From Pedobacter sp. Leaf216 (GTDB lineage Bacteria; Bacteroidota; Bacteroidia; Sphingobacteriales; Sphingobacteriaceae): a DNA stretch of 64,000 nt. The stretch is taken from positions 557,427 to 621,426 of the forward strand of contig NZ_LMKM01000007.1 of assembly GCF_001421515.1 (NCBI RefSeq), given 5' to 3'. The notes under the pieces are model-generated. The model saw only the letters and a program-made list of their open reading frames with translations, was not told the origin of the DNA and ran no database searches. The translations under genes were made by a program, and so were the position numbers. This document shows, piece after piece, positions 1 through 7,138 of this stretch (position 1 is its first letter; every line of letters begins with the position of its first letter).

Positions 1-1
1 C

Positions 2-1132
2 AATGATGAAGAGTTTAAGAAAAATCTTTTTCAAGCGGCTTTAGCAAACCCTTCCAATTCGGATGTATATACCCAGCAATATGCACAGTTTGTAGAAACA
101 TTTTCTAAAGTTGGTATTCCAGCTTACCTTCCTCATGCTTTTTTTATTGCCGGCGGTGGCTTAGCCGTTGAAAATGCAATTAAGGTGGCCATGGACTGGA
201 AAGTACAGAAGAATTTTGCAAAAGGGTATACCGAAGAAAAAGGCTTTAAAGTATTGCACTTCGAAAGGGCTTTTCATGGCAGAACAGGCTATACTTTAAG
301 TTTAACCAATACACTACCTGATAAAACCAAATGGTTTGCCAAATTCGACTGGCCCAGAGTTTCTGTTCCTGAGGTTAAGTTTCCACTTGTAAATGATAAT
401 TTAAATAACGCCATTCAAACTGAAGAAACATCTTTGGCACAAATTAAAAAAGCTTTTGCCGACAATAAAGATGATATCTGTGCAATAATTGTAGAGCCAA
501 TCCAATCTGAAGGGGGCGACAACCATTTAAGGGAAGAGTTTCTGATCCAGCTTAAAACTTTGGCTGATGAAAATGAAGCCTTTTTAATTTATGATGAAGT
601 ACAAACCGGCGTTGGTTTAACAGGTAAATTCTGGTGTCATCAGCACTTTAGTGAAAAGGCACAACCAGATATTATCGCTTTTGGTAAAAAAATGCAGGTT
701 TGCGGCATTCTTGTTGGCAACAAGGTAGATGAAATTGAAACAAATGTGTTTAAGGTTCCAAGCCGGATTAATTCTACCTGGGGAGGAAACCTTGTAGATA
801 TGGTACGTTCTACCCAGATTTTACAAATTGTAGAAGAAGATCAACTTTGCGAAAATGCAGCTAAAGTTGGTGGATATTTAAAAGATCAGCTGACCCAATT
901 TTCGCACAAATTTGATCAAATGAGCAATGTACGCGGCAGAGGCCTACTCTGCTCTTTCGATTTCCCTAACAAAGAAATACGGAACAATTTTATTAGTAAA
1001 GGACTGGAAAACAACGTAATGTTTTTAGGATGCGGAGAAAAAACAATCCGTTTCAGGCCCGCGCTATGTATCGAACAAAAGCATATTGACGAAGGGCTGA
1101 CGGTTATGGAAAAAATATTGCCTTTATTGTAA
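2..1132 (+). CDS. lat: L-lysine 6-aminotransferase (lysine epsilon-aminotransferase), 5' truncated by window edge
   Basis: PLP-dependent class III aminotransferase that moves the epsilon-amino group of lysine to 2-oxoglutarate, giving 2-aminoadipate 6-semialdehyde. The reading frame is open from base 2, so the GTG at 185 is internal and the true start lies upstream of the window. Visible landmarks are FHGRTG, IVEPIQSEGGD, the cofactor-binding YDEVQTGVG, and AFGKKMQVCG, which holds the Schiff-base lysine (about fragment residue 229). STWGGN follows. The FGKK-QVCG block is typical of LAT rather than of ornithine or GABA aminotransferases. A small membrane protein starts 2 nt after the stop, so the two are probably cotranscribed. 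Function is well supported by family resemblance; substrate is inferred from the LAT-like motif. Confidence 0.87.
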   Translation, partial: NDEEFKKNLFQAALANPSNSDVYTQQYAQFVETFSKVGIPAYLPHAFFIAGGGLAVENAIKVAMDWKVQKNFAKGYTEEKGFKVLHFERAFHGRTGYTLSLTNTLPDKTKWFAKFDWPRVSVPEVKFPLVNDNLNNAIQTEETSLAQIKKAFADNKDDICAIIVEPIQSEGGDNHLREEFLIQLKTLADENEAFLIYDEVQTGVGLTGKFWCHQHFSEKAQPDIIAFGKKMQVCGILVGNKVDEIETNVFKVPSRINSTWGGNLVDMVRSTQILQIVEEDQLCENAAKVGGYLKDQLTQFSHKFDQMSNVRGRGLLCSFDFPNKEIRNNFISKGLENNVMFLGCGEKTIRFRPALCIEQKHIDEGLTVMEKILPLL

Positions 1133-1134
1133 GC

Positions 1135-1536
1135 ATGAAGAAAAATTCGCTTACCTATATTATACTGGCTGCTGTTGTAATCCTAACTTTCTTCATTGTG
1201 AAGGATACGCTGAATCAAAAGGGAGTTGAAGATATGAAAGCTGGTTTTACAGAAATAGCTAAATACAGAAATGCCAATAATACTGGGCCTGTGCAACGCA
1301 TTTATATTGTTACCGTTAAAGATTCGGTATGGAAAGAGATGGAAGATTATGGCAATTTAATGCCGCATACCAAATATGGAAATACAAAAGTTTACTTCTT
1401 TATGGAGCACACCAATGTGCCTAAAACATTAGAACCTGGAGAAGTGAACTTTGATCCTCAATACAATAAATCCTGCATGGCACTATTCGAAAAAAGTGCA
1501 ATGAGCCAGGTGGCATTTAATAAACATCCGTTTTAA
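1135..1536 (+). CDS. Hypothetical membrane-anchored protein (133 aa)
   Basis: I do not recognise a family. One N-terminal hydrophobic segment (about residues 8-23) follows a short basic stretch, so the rest is probably periplasmic. The soluble part has a YIVTVKDSVWKEMEDYG section and a later KVYFFME strand, and one cysteine near residue 114. It starts 2 nt after the lysine aminotransferase stop, which suggests one transcript, but nothing in the sequence ties it to lysine metabolism. The start ATG at 1135 is the only reasonable one because the hydrophobic anchor begins right after it. Confidence 0.6.
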   Translation: MKKNSLTYIILAAVVILTFFIVKDTLNQKGVEDMKAGFTEIAKYRNANNTGPVQRIYIVTVKDSVWKEMEDYGNLMPHTKYGNTKVYFFMEHTNVPKTLEPGEVNFDPQYNKSCMALFEKSAMSQVAFNKHPF

Positions 1537-1564
1537 ACGCAGATTTTTTTTGTTATAATTACAA

Positions 1565-2425
1565 ATGAATCGTGATTATAGTTCGATAAGTCCTTCAGCG
1601 AAATCTTTGCTACTTGCCAAAAGTTTAACCAATATCCCCTTTGTTGCTGATGCTGTTAAATTAATTTATGGTAACCACGACCTTGAAAATTTGTACACTA
1701 AAGATTTTGATGAGATATTTTTAAAACGGCTGGTGCATTTCGAAAGCAGGTATTTATCGCTGGATAGTTTACTTTTTGCTTCAGGCTCCCTAAATATCCT
1801 TGAAATTTCTTCCGGTTACTCGTTTAGAGGGCTTGATCTTGTTTTAAGGCACCCAACTATTTATTACCTGGATACCGATTTACCGGGTGTAATCGACATT
1901 AAGAAAGATTTGGTTAACAGATTAATAGTTGAAGAAAAGTTATCATTAAAAGGAAAACTCAAAATTGAGGCCTTAAATGCCTTGGACGAGGATGCTTTTT
2001 TAAATGCCATAAATCAAATGCCGCTTGGCCCTGTAAGTATCATTAACGAAGGTTTATTGGTGTATTTAAATACCGAAGAAAAGATATCTCTTTGTAAAAC
2101 TATCCACAAATCACTAAAACTAAGAGGTGGTTATTGGATTACCGCTGATGTTTACATTAAACGGCCAGACCTTAAAAATGACAATGACGATCATTTTTCT
2201 CAGTTTTTAGCCGCACATCATGTAGATGATAACAAGTTTGAAAGTTTTGAGCAAGCAGAACAGTTCTTCTTGGCACAAGGTTTCAAGCTGATCACCAAAG
2301 CAACCTCTGTTTGGCATCAACTCTCATCGCTAAAATATATTGATGCAGCGTTAATCAAAAAAATAAAAGAGCAGTCAAATAAAGTTGGGAGAATCCGCGA
2401 AACCTGGGTGTTAAAAGCGATTTAA
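1565..2425 (+). CDS. Leucine carboxyl methyltransferase (LCM)-family SAM-dependent methyltransferase
   Basis: 286-residue class I methyltransferase of the LCM/PPM type. Residues about 76-90 (LEISSGYSFRGLDL) form the SAM-binding first motif. YYLDTDLPGVI at about 97-107 is the acidic second motif. A later GPVSIINEGLLVYL block is characteristic of the family, where the NEG/EG segment precedes a helix after strand 4. Bacterial members are often annotated as O-methyltransferases of unknown substrate, and I cannot assign one here. It stands 28 nt after the preceding small gene, with an A/T-rich gap that could hold a weak promoter. A long repeat-bearing gap follows it. Confidence 0.72.
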   Translation: MNRDYSSISPSAKSLLLAKSLTNIPFVADAVKLIYGNHDLENLYTKDFDEIFLKRLVHFESRYLSLDSLLFASGSLNILEISSGYSFRGLDLVLRHPTIYYLDTDLPGVIDIKKDLVNRLIVEEKLSLKGKLKIEALNALDEDAFLNAINQMPLGPVSIINEGLLVYLNTEEKISLCKTIHKSLKLRGGYWITADVYIKRPDLKNDNDDHFSQFLAAHHVDDNKFESFEQAEQFFLAQGFKLITKATSVWHQLSSLKYIDAALIKKIKEQSNKVGRIRETWVLKAI

Positions 2426-2804
2426 ATGATTAAGGCAGGGCTATAAACACTTCATTTTTAAAACATAAATTTTCTTAAGAAGCCCAAGACCTGTTCAAAA
2501 AATAAGTTTCTTCCCGTTTTACGCTTTCAATTTTATTAAGTTAAAAATTGTTAACCACAGATAGACACTGATAAACACAGATTTTTATACCTGTGTATAT
2601 CCTTTTTACCTATGTTTAAAGTAGGATTGCCTTTTTATAGGGCTTAGCTTAATGGCATTGGGTTAAAAGGCGCACTACCTTTGTTTATAAACCTGACAGC
2701 AGCGAGCATCCCGATTCTTCATCGGGATAAAGCAAATGGCAGGACTACAGCACCTATGAAATGCTGACATTCGTTTCCTAAACCTAAAATCTTAAATAGT
2801 CCCA

Positions 2805-2935
2805 CATTTGCAATGTAAAAATAATTCCTTTAAGAGCGATAAAATCGCTTTACTCGTACATCCTCGTTACAAACGAGGACGATGTAGATGATCATCTATA
2901 AATTCTCCGTGCTTTCTGTGTTTCCGTAGCAAAAA
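2805..2935. repeat. Long direct repeat, copy 1
   Basis: About 130 bp, from CATTTGCAATG to TTTCCGTAGCAAAA, repeated with few changes 203 bp downstream. It contains the perfect palindromic arms CCTCGTT and AACGAGG around ACA, and the phrase CTCCGTGCTTTCTGTGTTTCC. Confidence 0.9.
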
Positions 2936-3007
2936 CCGACCTCTGTGTAAATCTGTGGTTAAAGTTCTTAAGTAGTCCTCGTTTGTAACGAGGATTTTTG
3001 AGGTACG

Positions 3008-3138
3008 CATTTGCAATGCAAAAATAATTCCTTTAAGAGCGATAAAATCGCTTTACCCGTACATCCTCGTTACAAACGAGGACGATGTAGTATAATCATC
3101 TATAAATTCTCCGTGCTTTCTGTGTTTCCTTGGCAAAA
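3008..3138. repeat. Long direct repeat, copy 2
   Basis: Near-identical to the copy at 2805-2935. Visible differences are one base in the ctttaCCCgt stretch, a small change at GATGTAGtataATC, and the end (TTTCCTTGGCAAAA). A diverged inverse piece of the same family, CCACGGAAACACAG, occurs at about 31620. Confidence 0.9.
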
Positions 3139-3213
3139 CCCATAAGTTCAGATTGAAAAATATCTTTTATGATTTAGCACGTGTTCCGCTTAAACAAACG
3201 AAGTTTCCCCACC

Positions 3214-4575
3214 TTAAACAAATGCTGAAAACCCGGTTATCGCCCGGCCAACAATCAGCGTATTAATTTCCTTTGTGCCTTCGTACGAATAAATGGCTTC
3301 TGCATCGGCCACAAATCTTGCTACATTATATTCAAGCAGAATTCCATTTCCGCCCATTACTTCCCGTGCTTTACTCACCACATCGCGTGTTCTTAACGAA
3401 CAGAATACCTTTGCCAGCGAGGCATGTTCATCTTTTAATAATCCTTGATCCTGCAATTGAGATAAACGGAAACAAAGCGTTTGCATAGCGGTTAAATTGG
3501 ATAGCATTTCTACCAAGTGGTTCTGAATCAATTGGAAAGAAGCAATTGGTTTTCCAAACTGTTTCCTGGTGCGTGTATATGCTAAAGCATTTTCATAAGC
3601 ACCACGTGCACAACCTACCGCTTGCCAGGCCACTCCTGCCCTCGTCATTTGCAATACTTTAGCGGTATCTTTAAAAGAATTCGCATTTTGTAAACGGTCT
3701 GCTTCATCTACCTCGCAGTTTGTTAAGGTGATAATTCCATTTTGCACAATTCTCAAGGCCATTTTATCCTGCATTTTTTCTACCGCAAAGCCAGGATTAT
3801 CTTTTTTCACAATAAAACCCTTCACCTCGCCACTATCTTCATCACGCGCCCAAATAATTAAAATATCGGCGAAAGTTGCATTGCCAATCCATTTTTTCTG
3901 CCCATTCAATACCCATTTGCCGTCTACTTTTTTACACGTTGTTGTTAAACCACCCGCAGCGGCAGAGCCAACTTCGGGTTCTGTTAATCCAAATGCACCT
4001 ATAATTTTAAATTGCTGCATAAGCGGCAACCATTGTTGTTTTTGTTCTTCAGATCCGCATAAATAAATTGATCCCATTGCCAAACCACTTTGAACACCAA
4101 AAAACGTAGAAATAGAGGTATCAATCCGGGCCATTTCCATTGCTAAAATCCCTTCCATTAAATTCGACTTGCCCGGACAGCCATAACCTTTATAAGTTAA
4201 TCCACAAATATTTAGTTCAGCAAGTTTTGGAATAATCTCAAAAGGGAATTCTGCTTTGTTCCAATAATGGTTCACTATGGGTTTTACTTCTTTTTCTAAA
4301 AAAGCGCGTACTTTTAACTGAAGTTCACGGTCTTCCTCTTTTAAGGCTTCATCACCCAAATGATAAAAATCACCTTCTATAGGAGGTAATTCTCTCTTTT
4401 TACCAGAGCCACCCATCATTTTCATCATGCCCTGTATCTGTTTATCATCTAAACTGGATATGGTTTCGACCATTTTTGGCAGGTCTACTTTTTTCGACAA
4501 AGCTTCTAACTTATCAAAATCTACGTGTTTGAAAAGATTGTATGCGTTTTTAAGAGAAGAGAATATGTTCGCCAT
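3214..4575 (-). CDS. Acyl-CoA dehydrogenase, glutaryl-CoA dehydrogenase-like
   Basis: Flavoprotein of the acyl-CoA dehydrogenase family, 453 aa from the chosen start at 4575 (MANIFSS). A frame extension to 4599 adds eight residues that look non-coding. The first 60 or so residues form an extra helical segment before the dehydrogenase N-domain. The FAD-contacting GAFGLTEPEVGS block and the KKWIGNATFADI stretch are present. The catalytic glutamate sits in YSYEGTKEINTLIVGRAITG (about Glu432), the arrangement of glutaryl-CoA dehydrogenases, which oxidise and decarboxylate glutaryl-CoA to crotonyl-CoA. A role in lysine breakdown would suit the neighbouring lysine aminotransferase, but they are on opposite strands and this is inference. 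Confidence 0.8.
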   Translation of the reverse strand: MANIFSSLKNAYNLFKHVDFDKLEALSKKVDLPKMVETISSLDDKQIQGMMKMMGGSGKKRELPPIEGDFYHLGDEALKEEDRELQLKVRAFLEKEVKPIVNHYWNKAEFPFEIIPKLAELNICGLTYKGYGCPGKSNLMEGILAMEMARIDTSISTFFGVQSGLAMGSIYLCGSEEQKQQWLPLMQQFKIIGAFGLTEPEVGSAAAGGLTTTCKKVDGKWVLNGQKKWIGNATFADILIIWARDEDSGEVKGFIVKKDNPGFAVEKMQDKMALRIVQNGIITLTNCEVDEADRLQNANSFKDTAKVLQMTRAGVAWQAVGCARGAYENALAYTRTRKQFGKPIASFQLIQNHLVEMLSNLTAMQTLCFRLSQLQDQGLLKDEHASLAKVFCSLRTRDVVSKAREVMGGNGILLEYNVARFVADAEAIYSYEGTKEINTLIVGRAITGFSAFV

Positions 4576-4728
4576 TATTATTCGTTTTGAGAGTAACAAA
4601 TGAAGGGTTGTTTTGTTGGGCGACGACCTAGATCGGTTACGTTATCTTGTAACTTCACAACCAAAAAGTGTAACATAAAACATTATCAACAAAGCGCTGT
4701 TCTATCGTTCTAATTTAAATTTAATTGT

Positions 4729-5103
4729 ATGAGCACAGAAAATCAATTACCTGAAGAAGAACAAAGTTTCTTTGATAAGGCCAAGAGTAAATTAAGCGAC
4801 TTAAAAGATAAAGCTGAGGATGCCTGGGACGATGCAAAAGATAAAGCTGAAGATGTTTGGGAAGATGTAAAGGACAAAGCCGAAGATTTAAAAGATAAGG
4901 CTGAAGATAAATATGATGAACTGAAAACGAAAGGCGCATTTGCTGCCGGAGAAGCCAAAGGTGAAGCAGAAACAACAGGCGAAACTTTGAAAGACAAGGC
5001 TAGTGATTTGGCCGAAAAAGCTGCTGATAAAACCGATGACCTAAAAACACAAGCTGCCTTTAAAGCTGGTGAGATAAAGGGAAATTTTGAGGCAAACAAA
5101 TAA
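4729..5103 (+). CDS. Highly charged KDKAED-repeat protein (LEA/apolipoprotein-like amphipathic helices)
   Basis: 124 residues, dominated by Lys, Asp, Glu and Ala. Residues about 25-65 carry 11-residue repeats (KDKAEDAWDDA, KDKAEDVWEDV, then KDKAEDL and KDKAEDKYDEL). Two related blocks follow, KTKGAFAAGEAKGEAE and KTQAAFKAGEIKG. No signal peptide or membrane segment is seen, so it is probably cytosolic. The 11-mer pattern resembles LEA-type and YtxH/CsbD-type stress proteins, which fold as amphipathic helices on dehydration or membranes. A strong hairpin terminator follows directly, and no partner gene is on the same strand, so it is a single-gene unit. Long open frames on the opposite strand are a composition artefact. 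Confidence 0.75.
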   Translation: MSTENQLPEEEQSFFDKAKSKLSDLKDKAEDAWDDAKDKAEDVWEDVKDKAEDLKDKAEDKYDELKTKGAFAAGEAKGEAETTGETLKDKASDLAEKAADKTDDLKTQAAFKAGEIKGNFEANK

Positions 5104-5118
5104 TAGTTATTTATAACA

Positions 5119-5152
5119 AAAGCGCATGCCTGATAATGCAGGCATGCGCTTT
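5119..5152. terminator. Bidirectional hairpin terminator
   Basis: Perfect 14-bp stem, AAAGCGCATGCCTG with CAGGCATGCGCTTT, and a 6-nt loop. It lies between the charged-repeat gene and the convergent bshB1, with A- and T-rich flanks serving both directions. Confidence 0.85.
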
Positions 5153-5173
5153 CAATTTGTTAAAAAATTGTTT

Positions 5174-5890
5174 TTATTTTAAATCAAACAGATTATCAAC
5201 CCCTAGCAATTTCCTTGAAGTAAAACCTTCGCCGAAAGTTGCACCAATGCTTTTGCCAAATTCTCTCGATCGGCCGATTACAGTTTCAAAAAATTCTGGT
5301 GAAGAAATATAGGTTTGTAAACCTTCAACATCAGGATTATAAAACTGCGTTTTAAAAGCCTTTATCGATTCAATTTTTTTATCCATATGATCAGATATAT
5401 CAACAATAATATCAGGCTTTAAGTACCGATCCTGGATGTATTGCAACAATAACCTTGGGCGGTGTGCTTCCTGACTGATACCATCTATAGCAGTTTCTAT
5501 TTTTGGTAAACCGGATAAAAAAACTGAATCATATACCAAATCGCCAGCTCTTCCATGATCGGGGTGGCGATCTTCGAGCGCATTGCTCAATATAATTTCG
5601 GGCTGGTATTTTCGGATTGCCTTAATTACTTCCAGGCGGTGAAATTCATCATTTTGAAAAAACCCATCCCTTAACCTCAAATTTTCGCGGGCATGTAAAC
5701 CCAAAATTTTTGCAGAGTCGGCAGCTTCTTCATCTCTGGTTTCTGCTGTACCACGTGTACCCAGCTCGCCACGGGTTAAATCTACAATTCCAACTTTTTT
5801 ACCAAGCGCAATGTGTTTCAAAATAGTACCTGAACAGCAAAGCTCAGCATCATCTGGATGCACGGCTATAACTAAAATATCTAATTTCAT
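5174..5890 (-). CDS. bshB1: Bacillithiol biosynthesis deacetylase BshB1
   Basis: Zinc-dependent LmbE/PIG-L-family deacetylase that removes the acetyl group from GlcNAc-malate in bacillithiol synthesis. Residues 11-14 (HPDD) are the metal-binding start of the fold. The BshB1-type GELGTRGTAETRDEEA block and the downstream HPDHGRAGD, which supplies another zinc histidine, are present. I start it at 5890 (MKLDILVIAVHPDD), because the ATG at 5908 would overlap the preceding peroxidase gene and adds six atypical residues. It is the last gene of a leftward DUF4294 - glutathione peroxidase - bshB1 unit. Length (238 aa) is normal for the family. Confidence 0.9.
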   Translation of the reverse strand: MKLDILVIAVHPDDAELCCSGTILKHIALGKKVGIVDLTRGELGTRGTAETRDEEAADSAKILGLHARENLRLRDGFFQNDEFHRLEVIKAIRKYQPEIILSNALEDRHPDHGRAGDLVYDSVFLSGLPKIETAIDGISQEAHRPRLLLQYIQDRYLKPDIIVDISDHMDKKIESIKAFKTQFYNPDVEGLQTYISSPEFFETVIGRSREFGKSIGATFGEGFTSRKLLGVDNLFDLK

Positions 5891-5897
5891 GATGTAA

Positions 5898-6410
5898 TTA
5901 TTGGGCATTTTGATTCAGCAATTGCTGAATTTTCTTTTTAATTTTCGAACTCAATGGTTTGGTAAACGGTAGAAAATAATCTTCCAGTTCACCATTTTTG
6001 TTCACAATATATTTATGAAAGTTCCAGCGGGGTTTGGAACTTAATTTTGAGTTTTGTTTTTTATCGCTCAAAAACTGGTAAAGCGGATGGGCATGTTCGC
6101 CACGCACCATAATTTTATCAAACACGGGGAATTTTACGCCATGGTTAATTTCGCAAAAAGAAGCTATGTCAGTCCCGTTTAAAGGTTCCTGTTTACCAAA
6201 ATCGTTGGTAGGAAAACCTAAAATTTCAAAATCAGGGTTATTAACCTCATCTTTAAGCTGTTGCAATTCTTTTAATTGTGGTGTAAAACCACATTCTGAA
6301 GCTGTATTTACAATTAAAACAACTTTATTTCGGTAGGCAGATAACGGCTGTTCTTCGCCATTAATTTTCTTTACCTTAAATGAATAAATATTCGGAATGC
6401 GTTCCTGCAT
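5898..6410 (-). CDS. Glutathione peroxidase family protein (cysteine type)
   Basis: 170-residue thioredoxin-fold peroxidase that reduces hydroperoxides. The peroxidatic Cys40 sits in NTASECGFTPQ, Gln74 in FGKQEP, and Trp129-Asn130 in RWNF, so the catalytic tetrad is complete. The usual resolving cysteine of the FPCNQF motif is replaced (FPTNDF, Thr68). Another cysteine at 86 (SFCE) is the only obvious alternative. No signal peptide is seen, so it is cytosolic. Only 4 nt separate it from the DUF4294 gene upstream and 7 nt from bshB1 downstream. Being in one unit with a bacillithiol enzyme suggests, as inference, that bacillithiol or thioredoxin rather than glutathione is the reductant. Confidence 0.87.
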   Translation of the reverse strand: MQERIPNIYSFKVKKINGEEQPLSAYRNKVVLIVNTASECGFTPQLKELQQLKDEVNNPDFEILGFPTNDFGKQEPLNGTDIASFCEINHGVKFPVFDKIMVRGEHAHPLYQFLSDKKQNSKLSSKPRWNFHKYIVNKNGELEDYFLPFTKPLSSKIKKKIQQLLNQNAQ

Positions 6411-6414
6411 TATG

Positions 6415-7029
6415 TTATTGATAAAATCCCGAGGTACGGATAATGGATTCTATATCCTTATCCTCGTTCGGATCGTAAGTGCTTTTTAAATTATGGCCCA
6501 CTACACGCGCAACAATCTGGTATGAAAATGCAGCAAAACCACCTTTGGTCTGCTTCACAATTTCATAAGTTGTTCTGCCCACTTCACGGTCGATCAGTTT
6601 CGTTAAAATCTGACCTTGGGTAATCGTTAAATCTTTTATTTCGCGGTTAAACATGTCTTTAATTTCCTTATCACATTGTTTAACCAACTGTTTTTGTTCC
6701 TTTTTTTCTGGTGTTTTTGCAATATCCTGCTCCAGTTGCTCATATCTCCGCTTTGCAAACAATGCATAAGGCATTACCTTTAATACATTGTACCGTAAAC
6801 GGTTGTAAGCCGCTTGCTCTGCCGGCGATTTCCAGATTCGTGCAGCATAGATACTTACATCCTGCAACTGCATCCATGGAATCATTACACCATTATCATT
6901 TGTAGAGGCTACTCTTATTGTATCACTTTTCCCCATTTTAGGAAACATAGGGGCATTTGAATCCTGAGCCCGTAGCGAAAAGCTACAAATCATTACAATA
7001 CAAAGAAAAAAGAGCCCTTTAAATTTCAT
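6415..7029 (-). CDS. DUF4294 domain-containing exported protein
   Basis: 204 aa with a signal peptide (hydrophobic residues about 6-20, cleavage near LRAQ). The mature part holds the DUF4294 core: VMIPWMQLQDVSIYAARIW, a helical YNVLKVMPYALFAKRRYEQL block, and a GQILTKLIDREVGRTTYEIVK block. The family is conserved in Bacteroidota and has no known function. It is the first gene of the leftward unit with glutathione peroxidase and bshB1. A TAACTTTG promoter box lies 15 nt before its ATG. Confidence 0.85.
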   Translation of the reverse strand: MKFKGLFFLCIVMICSFSLRAQDSNAPMFPKMGKSDTIRVASTNDNGVMIPWMQLQDVSIYAARIWKSPAEQAAYNRLRYNVLKVMPYALFAKRRYEQLEQDIAKTPEKKEQKQLVKQCDKEIKDMFNREIKDLTITQGQILTKLIDREVGRTTYEIVKQTKGGFAAFSYQIVARVVGHNLKSTYDPNEDKDIESIIRTSGFYQ

Positions 7030-7044
7030 AAATTTATACTTTTA

Positions 7045-7052
7045 CAAAGTTA
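7045..7052 (-). promoter_or_regulatory. Bacteroidota -7 box (TAACTTTG) for the DUF4294-gpx-bshB1 unit
   Basis: It matches TAnnTTTG on the minus strand, 15 nt before the ATG at 7029. No clear -33 TTTG is seen at the usual spacing. Confidence 0.5.
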
Positions 7053-7138
7053 GGTGTTATTTCATATATTAGGTGTTTCACAAAACTAATATAAGTTTTA
7101 TTCATAAATAAGACGCAATTTTTACGCAAAAAATACAA

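Larger units (their letters stand above)
2426..3213. other. Gene-free interval, 788 bp, repeat-rich
   Basis: No credible coding frame is seen. The interval holds two long direct repeats (2805-2935 and 3008-3138) and palindromes built on CCTCGTTACAAACGAGG. It also holds an inverted pair around 2551-2577 and 2942-2961 (AACCACAGA...TCTGTGGTT). This kind of interspersed intergenic repeat is common in Bacteroidota chromosomes. It separates the rightward methyltransferase from the leftward acyl-CoA dehydrogenase, so any transcription terminators for both would lie here. Confidence 0.7.

Noticed and set aside
4721..5099. Two long open frames on the minus strand opposite the charged-repeat gene
   Set aside because: They arise from the biased GAT/AAA/GCT codons of the sense gene; the translations are low-complexity Ser/Ala or Leu/His/Pro runs.
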